From an uncultured Dysosmobacter sp. (GTDB lineage: Bacteria; Bacillota; Clostridia; Oscillospirales; Oscillospiraceae), in NCBI GenBank assembly GCA_947625655.1, contig CANQPD010000004.1, positions 167,993 to 231,992 of the forward strand: a stretch of DNA of 64,000 bases. The letters are read 5' to 3'. The translations under genes were made by a program, and so were the position numbers. The notes beneath the pieces are model-generated. The model searched no databases. It was not told where the DNA came from and was given only the letters and a program-made list of their open reading frames with translations. Position 1 is the stretch's first letter, and each line of letters starts with the position of its first letter. Positions 1-8,063 of this stretch are shown in pieces.

Positions 1-844
1 CGAACTCATACTCGCCATTGAGGAAGATGTACTCGTTGGGGATGAACACATGGTCCAGCACCACCAGGGCCTCCTGGCCGCCGAACTTGGCGTTGCCCAC
101 GTCGATGGAGGCGTCCTCCTCCAGCTTGCGGGTGTCGCAGGACTGGCGGCCGTAGATCATGTACATGCCCTCGGCGTCGGTGGGGCAGGCGAAGGAGACG
201 GCCCAGTCCTTGTCGGCCTCGCCCATGGAGATGGTGGGCATGAAGATGTGCCAGTGGCTGTTGATGGAGCCGGTCTGGTGGCACTTGGCGCCGCAGACCA
301 CGATGCCGTCGGGGCGGCGCTCCACAACGTGGACGTACATGTCGGGGTCGGCCTGGTCATGGGGGGCCTTGGAGCGGTCGCCCTTGGGGTCGGTCATGGC
401 GCCGTCCACGGTCAGGTCGTTGTCCTGAACATAGGTCAGGAACTTCTTGAAGTTCTCGTGATAGTGGGTGCCGTACTTCTCGTCGATCTCAAAGGTGGTG
501 GAGAACACGGAGTTGAAAGCGTCCATGCCCACGCAGCGCTGGAAGCAGGAAGCCGTCTTCTGGCCAAGCAAACGCTGCATCTTCACCTTGTTCATCAGGT
601 CCTCGGTGGACTGGTGCAGGTGGGTGAAGCGGTTGATGGTGTGGCCGGTCAGGCTGGACTTCACGGTCATCAGATCCGCATACTGGGGATCCTGGGCCAG
701 GGCATAGGTCATGGCGACGCAGTTGATGGAGGGGCGGATCATGGGGTGGTCCACCCAGTTTTCGATCTTCTCGCCGAACATGTATACCCGGGTGTTCAGC
801 TTGCGCAGGCTCTCAATGTATTCCTGTGCGGTCATCAGTGCCAT
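1..844 (-). CDS. abfD: 4-hydroxybutyryl-CoA dehydratase / vinylacetyl-CoA isomerase, 3' end outside window
   Basis: Converts 4-hydroxybutyryl-CoA to crotonyl-CoA with a [4Fe-4S] cluster and FAD, the step that links GABA or succinate semialdehyde fermentation to butyrate. The visible 281 residues begin MALMTAQEYIESL and follow the clostridial AbfD sequence almost without gaps, including VYMFGEKIENW and QTGSINSH. Cys100 and Cys104 in KTASCFQRCVG correspond to cluster ligands Cys99 and Cys103 of the Clostridium aminobutyricum enzyme. The other two ligands (His292, Cys299) lie beyond the window edge. The start is set by an AGGAGG-type site at 853-858. It is the last visible gene of the operon, 37 bp after the CoA-transferase. 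The family (4-hydroxyphenylacetate 3-monooxygenase fold) is certain; the enzyme identity is very likely because the match is specific to AbfD. Confidence 0.93.
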   Translation of the reverse strand, partial: MALMTAQEYIESLRKLNTRVYMFGEKIENWVDHPMIRPSINCVAMTYALAQDPQYADLMTVKSSLTGHTINRFTHLHQSTEDLMNKVKMQRLLGQKTASCFQRCVGMDAFNSVFSTTFEIDEKYGTHYHENFKKFLTYVQDNDLTVDGAMTDPKGDRSKAPHDQADPDMYVHVVERRPDGIVVCGAKCHQTGSINSHWHIFMPTISMGEADKDWAVSFACPTDAEGMYMIYGRQSCDTRKLEEDASIDVGNAKFGGQEALVVLDHVFIPNEYIFLNGEYEF

Positions 845-881
845 TTTGTTTTCCTCCTAAAAATATTGGGGGTCCGCCGCG

Positions 882-2438
882 TCAGTCGTTGGCAAGGCCC
901 ATCAGCTCGTCACGGAAGATGCGCTCGTCCATGAGCTTCAGGTCCTCGGCGATCTTCGGCATGAACTCCATCTGATCCAGGATCTGGGTCTGAAGGTCGA
1001 TGCCGGGGGCAATCTCGATCAGTGTCACGCCCTCGGGCCGCAGCTCAAACACGGCGCGCTCGGTGACGTACAGAACAGGCTGGTGCACCTTGTTGGCGTA
1101 GACGCCGGAGAAGGTGATGTGCTCCACCTGGTTGACGAACTTCTTCTTGGCGCCCTCCTGGACGATGACCAGCTTGCCGTCGCGGCACTCGGTCTTCAGG
1201 CCCTTGGCGGTGAAGGTGCCGCAGTAGACCACCTTCTTGGCGTTCTGGGTGATGTCGATGAAGCCGCCGGCGCCGGCCAGACGGGTGCCGAATTTGGAGA
1301 CGTTCAGGTCGCCGTTGGGCGCGGTCTCCGCAAGGCCCAGGAAGGCCACGTCCAGGCCGCCGCCCTGATAGAAGTCGAACTGGACGTTGTGGTCCAGGAT
1401 GGCCATGGAGTTGGCCGCGCCGCCGAACTGGGTGCCGCCGTAGGGCACGCCGGCGATGGAGCCGGCCTCCACGGTCAGGGTCATCTTGTTGGAGATGCCC
1501 TCCTCCGCCGCCACGTTGGCGATCTTCTCCGGCGCGCCGGTGCCCAGGTTGACGATGGCGTCCTGGGGCAGCTCCATGGCGGCCCGGCGGGCCAGAATCT
1601 TCTTGGCGTCCAGGGGGATGGAGGGGATGTCGTCCACGGGGATGCGGAATTCGCCGCTGAGGGCGCCGTCATAGGGCATGCCCAGGCACTGGAGGTTATC
1701 CTCGATGGAGCCCACCACGATGGCGTCCACATAGATGCCGGGGATCTTCACCAGGCGGGGATCCAGGGTGCCGCCCTGAACGATCTTCTCCACCTGGACG
1801 ATGACCTTGCCGCCGGAGTTCTTGGTGGCCTGGCACTGGGCGGTGACGTCCAGGGGGCCGATCTCCCGGTGGACGGTGCAGTTGCCGTACTCATCGGCGT
1901 AGCTGGCGCGGACCAGGCAGACATCGATGGGGATGGGCTTGTACAAAAGCCGCTCCTCCCCCTCGATGTTGATTAGCTTCACCAGGTCCTCCTTGGTGCA
2001 CTCGTTCAGCTTGCCGCCGCCGTTGCGGGGGTCCACAAAGGTGTACAGGCCCACGTGGGTGATGGTGCCGATGTTGTGGGCGGCGATGTCGCGGTACATG
2101 TGGGTGATGACGCCCTGGGGCAGGTTATAGGCCTCCAGCTTGTTGGCAAGAGCCAGCTCGCCCAGCTTGGCCGCGCGGTCCCAGTGGCCGCCCACCACGC
2201 GCTTGCACATGCCCTCGTGGCCGAAGTGGTCGCCGCCGGTGCCGTCCCGGTGGCCCTGGCCCGCCGCGAAGAACAGCGTCAGGTCCCGGGGATGTCCGGT
2301 CTCGACGAAGCGCTGTTCCAGGGCCTTGGTCAGCGCCTCGGGGCAGGCGCAGCTGACGAAGCCGCCGGTGGAGACGGTATCGCCGTCCTTGACCATCAGG
2401 GCCGCTTCCTCAGCGGTGATGACTCGAACTTTCTTCAT
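882..2438 (-). CDS. acetate/propionate CoA-transferase, fused A and B subunits (Pct/YdiF type)
   Basis: Family I CoA-transferase of 518 residues, the usual length of propionate CoA-transferase. It would move CoA between acetyl-, propionyl- or butyryl-CoA and a hydroxy-acid such as 4-hydroxybutyrate. The N-terminal half carries the alpha-subunit pattern (GGFVSCACPEAL) and the C-terminal half the beta-subunit pattern (NLGTGAPEKIA, then VEAGSIAGVPYGG). Glu324 falls in that VEAG motif, the same number as the catalytic glutamate of C. propionicum Pct. I chose MKKVRVIT because GAGGGAT stands just upstream; the longer open frame has no ribosome site. It lies between crotonase and abfD, so activation of 4-hydroxybutyrate is the likely job. 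The true acyl substrate cannot be read from sequence. Confidence 0.9.
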   Translation of the reverse strand: MKKVRVITAEEAALMVKDGDTVSTGGFVSCACPEALTKALEQRFVETGHPRDLTLFFAAGQGHRDGTGGDHFGHEGMCKRVVGGHWDRAAKLGELALANKLEAYNLPQGVITHMYRDIAAHNIGTITHVGLYTFVDPRNGGGKLNECTKEDLVKLINIEGEERLLYKPIPIDVCLVRASYADEYGNCTVHREIGPLDVTAQCQATKNSGGKVIVQVEKIVQGGTLDPRLVKIPGIYVDAIVVGSIEDNLQCLGMPYDGALSGEFRIPVDDIPSIPLDAKKILARRAAMELPQDAIVNLGTGAPEKIANVAAEEGISNKMTLTVEAGSIAGVPYGGTQFGGAANSMAILDHNVQFDFYQGGGLDVAFLGLAETAPNGDLNVSKFGTRLAGAGGFIDITQNAKKVVYCGTFTAKGLKTECRDGKLVIVQEGAKKKFVNQVEHITFSGVYANKVHQPVLYVTERAVFELRPEGVTLIEIAPGIDLQTQILDQMEFMPKIAEDLKLMDERIFRDELMGLAND

Positions 2439-2478
2439 GACTGATCCCTCTTTTATATGTAATGTGGGTCCTGAATTC

Positions 2479-2608
2479 AGAATTGATAATTGACAATTGA
2501 TAATTGATAATGAATGTGTCTGCCTGCGGCAGACAGGATTGCATTTGCCGCCTTTGGCGGCCTGCATTTTCCACCAATTATCAATTTTTAATTATGAATT
2601 ATCAATTA
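2479..2608. repeat. AT-rich palindromic MITE-like element inside the operon
   Basis: About 130 bp between crotonase and CoA-transferase form an imperfect inverted repeat. The outer arms are runs of AATTGATAATT-like words (about 2481-2511 and 2576-2608). The centre holds two perfect small hairpins, TGTCTGCC-TGC-GGCAGACA (2517-2535) and GCCGCC-TTT-GGCGGC (2547-2561). The arms are far more AT-rich than the surrounding genes. No reading frame. The right arm overlaps the last codon of crotonase. Confidence 0.7.
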
Positions 2609-3406
2609 CTTATTCTGGAAGTGCTTTTCCTTGCGCTTTTCCAGGAAGGCGCCCATGCCCTCCTTCTGGTCGGCGGTGGCGAAGCACATGGCGAACAGCT
2701 CGTTCTCCAGGGCGATGCCGTCGTCAATGTCCATCTGCATGCCGCGGTCGATGCAGGCCTTGGAGTATTTCACGGCGATGGGGGCGTTGGCGGTGAAGGA
2801 CTTGGCCATGGCGATGGCGCCGTTCATCAGCTCCTCGGGGGCGTAGACGGCGTTGACCAGGCCGATCTCCTTGGCCTCGGCGGCGCCGATGACCTTGCCG
2901 GAGAAGATCAGCTCCTTGGCCTTGGCGATGCCCACACGGCGGGGCAGGCGCTGGGTGCCGGAGAAGCCGGGGGTGATGCCCAGGCCCACCTCGGGCTGGC
3001 CGAACTTGGCGCCGCCCTTGCCCTCGGCGTTGGGGCCGGCGGCCAGGATGATGTCACAGCTCATGGCGATCTCGCAGCCGCCGCCCAGGGCGAAGCCGTT
3101 CACCGCCGCGATGGTGGGGATCTCCAGCTTCTCGATGCGGCGGAACAGGGCGCTGCCCCGCTGGCCCCACTTGCGGCCGCCGGCCACATCCAGGGGATAC
3201 TGCTCGCCGATGTCGGCGCCGGCCACGAAGGAGCGGCCCTCGCCGGTGAGGATCATGGCGCCCAGGGTGGCGTCCTTCTCGATCTCGGTGATGACCTGCT
3301 CCAGCTCGGAGATCACGGTGGAATTCAACGCGTTCAGCGCTTCGGGACGATTGATGGTGACAATGGCGATATTGTCGTTCTTCTCGTAACGAATGGTCTG
3401 ATACAT
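2606..3406 (-). CDS. crt: crotonase / 3-hydroxybutyryl-CoA dehydratase (enoyl-CoA hydratase family)
   Basis: Hydrates crotonyl-CoA to 3-hydroxybutyryl-CoA or does the reverse, in the butyrate pathway. The 266-residue length is normal for the family. Oxyanion-hole and catalytic motifs are intact: SFVAGADIGE near residue 60, GGGCEIAMSCD with Glu112, and GQPEVGLGITPG with Glu139. These match the two glutamates of rat enoyl-CoA hydratase. The start has GGAGG at 3416-3420. It is the first gene of the operon, about 70 nt downstream of the predicted sigma-54 transcription start. With AbfD downstream, its substrate is very likely crotonyl-CoA. Confidence 0.93.
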   Translation of the reverse strand: MYQTIRYEKNDNIAIVTINRPEALNALNSTVISELEQVITEIEKDATLGAMILTGEGRSFVAGADIGEQYPLDVAGGRKWGQRGSALFRRIEKLEIPTIAAVNGFALGGGCEIAMSCDIILAAGPNAEGKGGAKFGQPEVGLGITPGFSGTQRLPRRVGIAKAKELIFSGKVIGAAEAKEIGLVNAVYAPEELMNGAIAMAKSFTANAPIAVKYSKACIDRGMQMDIDDGIALENELFAMCFATADQKEGMGAFLEKRKEKHFQNK

Positions 3407-3486
3407 GAGATGGTTCCTCCTTTTTCATATTCGGGCCCGTGCCGCCCTTCGCGGCGGTGCCCGACCCTTTGCTGCCATAAAATTAT

Positions 3487-3502
3487 AGCAAATTTTGTGC
3501 CA
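3487..3502 (-). promoter_or_regulatory. sigma-54 (-24/-12) promoter of the crt-pct-abfD operon
   Basis: On the minus strand the sequence reads TGGCACAAAATTTGCT, an exact match to the TGGCAC-N5-TTGCW consensus with correct GG to GC spacing. The expected start point is near 3476, about 70 nt before crt. A sigma-54 activator and rpoN are encoded directly opposite. Confidence 0.9.
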
Positions 3503-3614
3503 GCTTTTCAAGGGCCACTTCCTGCCATTGGGGCCGTTTTTCTTGTGCAAGCTGCCTGGGTTTTTTTCGTTTTTTTGTGTGTCCTGTGCATGGCCCTGAA
3601 CGGTTTTTTTGCGG

Positions 3615-3632
3615 CTATTCATTTTTGAATAG
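3615..3632. promoter_or_regulatory. candidate activator-binding palindrome (UAS 1)
   Basis: CTATTCATTTTTGAATAG is a perfect dyad about 115 bp upstream of the sigma-54 promoter, a normal distance for an enhancer bound by an AAA+ activator. A near copy lies at 3746-3762. Binding by the neighbouring Fis-type regulator is an inference. Confidence 0.65.
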
Positions 3633-3745
3633 GGTGCGGTCCCCGCCCCTCCGCCCCGGCGGGCGGCGGGCTTTGTACGGAGAGAATAATTTTCACGGCG
3701 AATTTCTGTGAAATCCGACTGGTTTTTTTTGTGCCGCCCCTCTTC

Positions 3746-3762
3746 CTATTCATTCTTGAATA
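3746..3762. promoter_or_regulatory. second copy of the activator palindrome (UAS 2), beside the regulator's own -10
   Basis: CTATTCATTCTTGAATA repeats the UAS 1 dyad 131 bp away, and a TGAATAG half-site follows at 3778-3784. TATACT at 3766-3771 is a plausible -10 for the activator gene, with no good -35. The palindrome would then sit between -35 and -10, so it could serve both as operon enhancer and for autorepression. Confidence 0.6.
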
Positions 3763-3827
3763 TGGTATACTCACAAATGAATAGAAGGCCCGGCTTCCGC
3801 CGGCATTTGAAAAGCGGGTGAAAAATT

Positions 3828-5273
3828 TTGTCACAGTCCACAACATTTTCCGATTTTTTTGGCAAGGACATCAACCTCAAGGGCCTGTTCGATATCATCA
3901 GCCCGGAGAACAACCTGGTGCTGGCGGACGATATGATGCTCTCCGACGCCAGCGGCATCATCCTGCGGGTCAGCGAGACCTATGAGAAGAACTTCGGCTT
4001 CGCCCACAACTCCATCGTGGGCAGGTCCGCCTTTGACCTGGAGGCCGACGGCACGTTCACCCCCTGCATCACGGCGGAGGTCATCCGCCAGAAGCGGAAG
4101 ATCACCGCCACCCAGACCATCAACCGCACCTATAAAAACGTGATGACCGTGGGCATCCCCCTGTTTGACGACAACGGGGAGCTGAAATACGCCGTGTGCT
4201 TCAACACGGTGTCCATGGAGCAGATCAACGCCATCCAGCAGAATTACCGGCATTTGCAGGACTCCCTGCAGCAGTATTCCGAGGAGATCGCCGAGCTGCG
4301 GACCCGGGCCACCTCCACCAGCCTGGTCTTTCGCAGCGCGCCCATGCAGCGGCTGTGGACGCTGATGCAGAACACCGCCAACACCAAGGCCAACATCCTC
4401 ATCACCGGGGAGACCGGCGTGGGCAAAAGCGCCATCGCCAAGACCATCCACGCCATGAGCAACCGGGCCGACGGCCCCTTTATCGAGGTCAACTGCGCGG
4501 TGCTCCACGAAAACCTCATCGAATCGGAGCTGTTCGGCTATGAGAAGGGCGCGTTCACCGGCGCGTCCTCCTCCGGCAAGATCGGCAAGATCGAGCTGGC
4601 CAACCACGGCACGCTGTTTCTGGACGAGATCGGCGAGCTGCCGCCCCACATCCAGTCCAAGCTCCTGCAATTGATCCAGGAGAAGACCATCGAGCGGCTG
4701 TCCGGCACCAAGAAGATCGAGCTGGATTTCCGCCTGATCGTGGCCACCAACCGCAATCTGGAAGAGGCCGTTCAGCGGGGGCTGTTCCGCTCCGACCTCT
4801 TTTACCGGCTGAACGTCATCCGCATCCACATCCCGCCCCTGCGCCAACGGATGGAGGACATTTTCCCCCTGGCCCACCAGTTTCTGGCCCGGTTCTGCGG
4901 GGAGTACGGGAAGGAGCTGTCCTTCAGCCCCCGGTTTCTGGCCTTTTTGGAAAAATACGACTGGCCCGGCAATGTGCGCCAGCTGGAAAACCTCATTGAA
5001 CGGCTGGCCATCACCGTCCAGGACCCCATCATCGACGTGACCCATCTGCCGGTGGAGTACACCGGCGACGCGGTGCCGCCGCCGGAGCTGCTGGCCCAGA
5101 GCGGCACCCTGGCGGAGCGGATGGAGGCCTATGAGGGGCAGATCATCCGGGATTCCTACCGCCGCTGCGGCACCACGGTGGCGGTGGCCCGGGAGCTGGG
5201 CATCTCCCAGGCCACCGCGGCCCGGAAGGTGGCCAAATATGTGCCCAGGGGCATGGGAGGTGCGCCGCTGTGA
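3828..5273 (+). CDS. sigma-54-dependent transcriptional activator (PAS - AAA+ - Fis HTH)
   Basis: Activator of sigma-54 polymerase, 481 residues. A PAS-like sensor covers roughly residues 33-125. The AAA+ domain follows, with Walker A GETGVGKS (194-201), the sigma-54 contact loop GAFTGA (241-246) and Walker B FLDEIGE (264-270). A Fis-type helix-turn-helix lies at the C-terminus (GTTVAVARELGISQATAARK). There is no phospho-receiver domain, so it probably senses a small molecule through PAS. The start is TTG with a weak GCGGGTG site; ATG codons occur only deep in the PAS domain. It overlaps rpoN by four bases. Context predicts activation of the divergent fermentation operon. Confidence 0.93.
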   Translation: MSQSTTFSDFFGKDINLKGLFDIISPENNLVLADDMMLSDASGIILRVSETYEKNFGFAHNSIVGRSAFDLEADGTFTPCITAEVIRQKRKITATQTINRTYKNVMTVGIPLFDDNGELKYAVCFNTVSMEQINAIQQNYRHLQDSLQQYSEEIAELRTRATSTSLVFRSAPMQRLWTLMQNTANTKANILITGETGVGKSAIAKTIHAMSNRADGPFIEVNCAVLHENLIESELFGYEKGAFTGASSSGKIGKIELANHGTLFLDEIGELPPHIQSKLLQLIQEKTIERLSGTKKIELDFRLIVATNRNLEEAVQRGLFRSDLFYRLNVIRIHIPPLRQRMEDIFPLAHQFLARFCGEYGKELSFSPRFLAFLEKYDWPGNVRQLENLIERLAITVQDPIIDVTHLPVEYTGDAVPPPELLAQSGTLAERMEAYEGQIIRDSYRRCGTTVAVARELGISQATAARKVAKYVPRGMGGAPL

Positions 5274-6610
5274 GCCTGGTTTCCCTGAAGACCGAGCTGC
5301 GGCAGGAATTAAAGCTGACGCCGCAGCTGCTGCAGTCCATGGAGATTTTGCAGATGAATTCCCAGGAGCTGCTGGAATACCTGGGCCGGGTCACGGAGGA
5401 AAACCCCCTGCTGGAGCAGGAGGACGCCCATGACCTGCGCAGCGCCTATGAGGAGCTGCGCCAGAAAGCCAGCTGGATCGACGGCGGCGTCTACGGCGCC
5501 ACCTTTACCCATGAGGAGGGGGAGCTGCCGGAGCGGGGCCGGATGGACCGGGAGACGGAGAGCCTCTCCGCCTTCCTCTGCGACCAGCTGGACCGCAGGC
5601 GGCTGCCCAAGCCGCTGCTGGCCCTGTCCAAGTACATTGCCGAACTGGTGGACGAGGACGGCTATCTGACCCAGGAGGACATCGACGGGCTGCTGGAGCT
5701 GAAGATCCCCCAGCCCCTTATCGACGAGGCGCTGGCCACCGTCCAGAGCCTGGAGCCCGCCGGCGTGGGCGCCAGGAGCCTGTCCGAATGCCTGCTGCTG
5801 CAGCTGTCCCGCCGGGAGGACGTCTCCCCCGTCGTGCTGGACATCGCCGCCCGGTTCCTGCCGGAGCTGGGGCGGAAGCACTACGGTCCCATCTCCCGGG
5901 AGCTGGGGGTGGGCGTGGAGGAGATCCAGGCGGCGGAGAAGGTCATCGCCGGGCTGGAGCCCCATCCCGGCCGGGCCTTCCAGAGCGCAGAGCCCACGGC
6001 GTATGTACGGCCGGACATCTTCATCGTGGAGCTGGACGGCAGGCTGCAGGCGGTATTGAACGAATACTACCTGCCGCGGATCACCGTCAGCACCTACTAC
6101 GCGCGGCTGCTGAAGGAATCCGACGAAAAGGAGACCCGAGCGTACTTACAGCAGAAAATGCAGCAGGCCAAGTGGCTGATGAACAGCCTGGAGCGGCGGG
6201 GCGGCACCCTGCGCCGCTGCGCCGACGCGATTTTAGAGGCCCAGCGGCCCTTTTTTGCCGGCGAGACCGGGATGCTGGCCCCCATGAGTCTCAGCTCCCT
6301 GGCGGAGACGGTGGAGGTCCACCCCTCCACCATTTCCCGGGCCGCCAGGGGAAAGTACCTCCAGTGCCGCCAGGGCACCTATCCCCTGCGGTACTTTTTC
6401 AGCAGGGCGGTCAGCGCCCAGGGCCCCTCCCGCCAGGCGGTGAAGCAGAAGCTGCTGGCCCTGGTCCGGGCCGAGGACCCCAAGAGGCCTCTCAGCGACC
6501 AGCGGCTGTGCGCCCTGCTGGCGGCGGACGGCATGGCGGTGGCCCGGCGGACGGTGGCAAAATACCGCATTGAGCTGGGCATCGGGTCCTCCACGGCGCG
6601 GAAACGGTGA
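5270..6610 (+). CDS. rpoN: RNA polymerase sigma-54 factor
   Basis: Sigma-54, 446 residues. Region I is glutamine/leucine-rich at the N-terminus (LKLTPQLLQSMEILQMN), followed by the acidic linker, the core-binding region and an HTH (LAETVEVHPSTISRAARGKY). The C-terminal RpoN box reads ARRTVAKYRIELGI, differing from the usual ARRTVAKYRE by Ile for Glu. The GTG start overlaps the activator stop (GTGA), so the two are translationally coupled. Pairing rpoN with an activator next to a sigma-54 promoter suggests much of its work may be this one operon. Confidence 0.95.
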   Translation: MSLVSLKTELRQELKLTPQLLQSMEILQMNSQELLEYLGRVTEENPLLEQEDAHDLRSAYEELRQKASWIDGGVYGATFTHEEGELPERGRMDRETESLSAFLCDQLDRRRLPKPLLALSKYIAELVDEDGYLTQEDIDGLLELKIPQPLIDEALATVQSLEPAGVGARSLSECLLLQLSRREDVSPVVLDIAARFLPELGRKHYGPISRELGVGVEEIQAAEKVIAGLEPHPGRAFQSAEPTAYVRPDIFIVELDGRLQAVLNEYYLPRITVSTYYARLLKESDEKETRAYLQQKMQQAKWLMNSLERRGGTLRRCADAILEAQRPFFAGETGMLAPMSLSSLAETVEVHPSTISRAARGKYLQCRQGTYPLRYFFSRAVSAQGPSRQAVKQKLLALVRAEDPKRPLSDQRLCALLAADGMAVARRTVAKYRIELGIGSSTARKR

Positions 6611-6614
6611 AAAA

Positions 6615-6644
6615 CGTCCCCATCCGGTATACCGGATGGGGACG
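6615..6644. terminator. bidirectional hairpin between rpoN and carbamate kinase
   Basis: A perfect 15-bp inverted repeat, CGTCCCCATCCGGTA then its complement, with no unpaired loop. A's precede it and a short CTTT follows. It stands between convergent genes and can serve both. Confidence 0.8.
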
Positions 6645-6659
6645 CGCTTTATGCCGGCG

Positions 6660-7604
6660 TTATGCGAAGGTCACAACGGTGCCGGTCTTGCCGTCCAGGG
6701 CGTCCAGGCAGCGGTCCAGGCTGGTGATGACAGCCCTTTTCCCAGGGTTGGCCCGGACAAATTTCATAGCCGCCTCCACTTTTGGCAGCATGCTGCCCAC
6801 GCCGAACTGGCCCTCCTCCACATACCGGGCGGCCTCCGCCAGGCTGAGCCGGCTCAGGTCCCGCTGATCCGGCTTGCCGAAGTTGACCGCCACCTTTTCC
6901 ACCTCCGTCAGGATCAGCAGGGCGTCGGCGTCCACCTGCTCCGCCAGCAGCTCCGCGGCGAAGTCCTTGTCGATGACCGCCGCCACGCCCTCCAGGGTGC
7001 CGTCGGGGTTTTCCACCACCGGGACGCCGCCGCCCCCGCAGGTGATGACGATGGCGTGGTCCCACAACAGCCGGACGGCTTCGATCTCCACGATTCGCCG
7101 GGGCAGGGGCGACGCCACCACCCGCCGCCAGCCCCGGCCCGCGTCCTCCCGCAGGACATAGCCCTTTTCCCGCTCCAGCTCTTTGGCCTCCTCCGCCGTA
7201 TAAAAGCCGCCGATGGGCTTGGTGGGGTTCTGGAAGGCGGGGTCGTTCCGGTCCACCGCCACCTGGGTGGTCAGGGACACCACGGGGTAATTGCGGTTCC
7301 GGACGGCCAGGGCGTATTTCAGGGCCTGCTGGATGTGGTAGCCGATATAGCCCTGGCTCATGGCGCCGCAGACGTCAAAGGGCATGGGCGGCACCACCTC
7401 CCTGGCGGTCTCGCCGGCAAGCAGGATGCGGCCCACCTGGGGGCCGTTGCCGTGGACGATGGCCATTTCATAGCCCCGGCGGCTGATCTCGGCGATGTGG
7501 GCGGCGGTCTTGCGCACCACCTCCAGCTGGGCCTCGGCGGTGGGGGCGGAATCCTTGGACTGCAGGGCGTTGCCGCCCAGGGCGATCACGATTTTCTCGG
7601 GCAT
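6660..7604 (-). CDS. arcC: carbamate kinase
   Basis: Makes ATP and carbamate/ammonia from carbamoyl phosphate and ADP. At 314 residues the length is standard. Family motifs are IALGGNALQ at the N-terminus, HGNGPQVG, CGGGGVPV, AVIDKDFAAELLAE and LLILTEVEKVAVNFGKPDQ. The open frame extends 69 codons further upstream, but MPEKIVIALGG with AAGGAAG in front is the correct start. No arginine deiminase or ornithine carbamoyltransferase is nearby, so it is an orphan that may serve a purine, allantoin or agmatine breakdown route elsewhere. Confidence 0.93.
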   Translation of the reverse strand: MPEKIVIALGGNALQSKDSAPTAEAQLEVVRKTAAHIAEISRRGYEMAIVHGNGPQVGRILLAGETAREVVPPMPFDVCGAMSQGYIGYHIQQALKYALAVRNRNYPVVSLTTQVAVDRNDPAFQNPTKPIGGFYTAEEAKELEREKGYVLREDAGRGWRRVVASPLPRRIVEIEAVRLLWDHAIVITCGGGGVPVVENPDGTLEGVAAVIDKDFAAELLAEQVDADALLILTEVEKVAVNFGKPDQRDLSRLSLAEAARYVEEGQFGVGSMLPKVEAAMKFVRANPGKRAVITSLDRCLDALDGKTGTVVTFA

Positions 7605-8063
7605 GTGTGTAACTTCCTTTCCGCGCGTTTGGGTTTCGGGGAAACGCCGGCGAACCACAGGCCGGCCTTTCGTCCGTGTCCGGCGGTAGTTTGCGCGGAG
7701 AGGGCGGAAATGATGCAAAAAGTCCGGGGCCAAAAGAATAACCCTGCGTAAGGACAGCAAAATGTTCCGTTCAGTCTGTATGGAAAAAGCCATCTGACTT
7801 GGCATCTGCACTGTCCCAGACTATCCAGGCAGCACAAAAGGGCCTCCGGCAGGAAAGGAACGATTTTTCAGCGGAGCGGCACAGCGTGCGCGGCGCCGCG
7901 GCGGCCCTTTTTTCTATTGCATAGCGAGGCGGACGGTGTCCCATACAAGACTTACGGTTCGGCCTGTCCGCCCGAAATTTTGGGGTTCAGCGGCCTCTCG
8001 TATTGATGAGGCCGCCGCCCCATCTGCCGCCATTTTTGCGGTATGCCTCATGAAATCTACCCG
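7605..8063. other. non-coding stretch upstream of arcC
   Basis: About 460 bp with no convincing gene. It holds a hairpin with arms GCGGCCTC / GAGGCCGC near 7990-8015, beside the clipped dehydratase. A short rightward frame from about 8043 (MPHEIYPSQQIPYKAEYRP) ends in the broken zone and may be a mobile-element remnant; I could not identify it. Confidence 0.4.

Noticed and set aside
50..934. 294-codon plus-strand frame at the left edge
   Set aside because: Shadow of abfD; the minus strand matches AbfD throughout.
7800..7830. Possible second sigma-54 promoter upstream of carbamate kinase
   Set aside because: The GG to GC spacing is wrong (about 6 instead of 10 bases).
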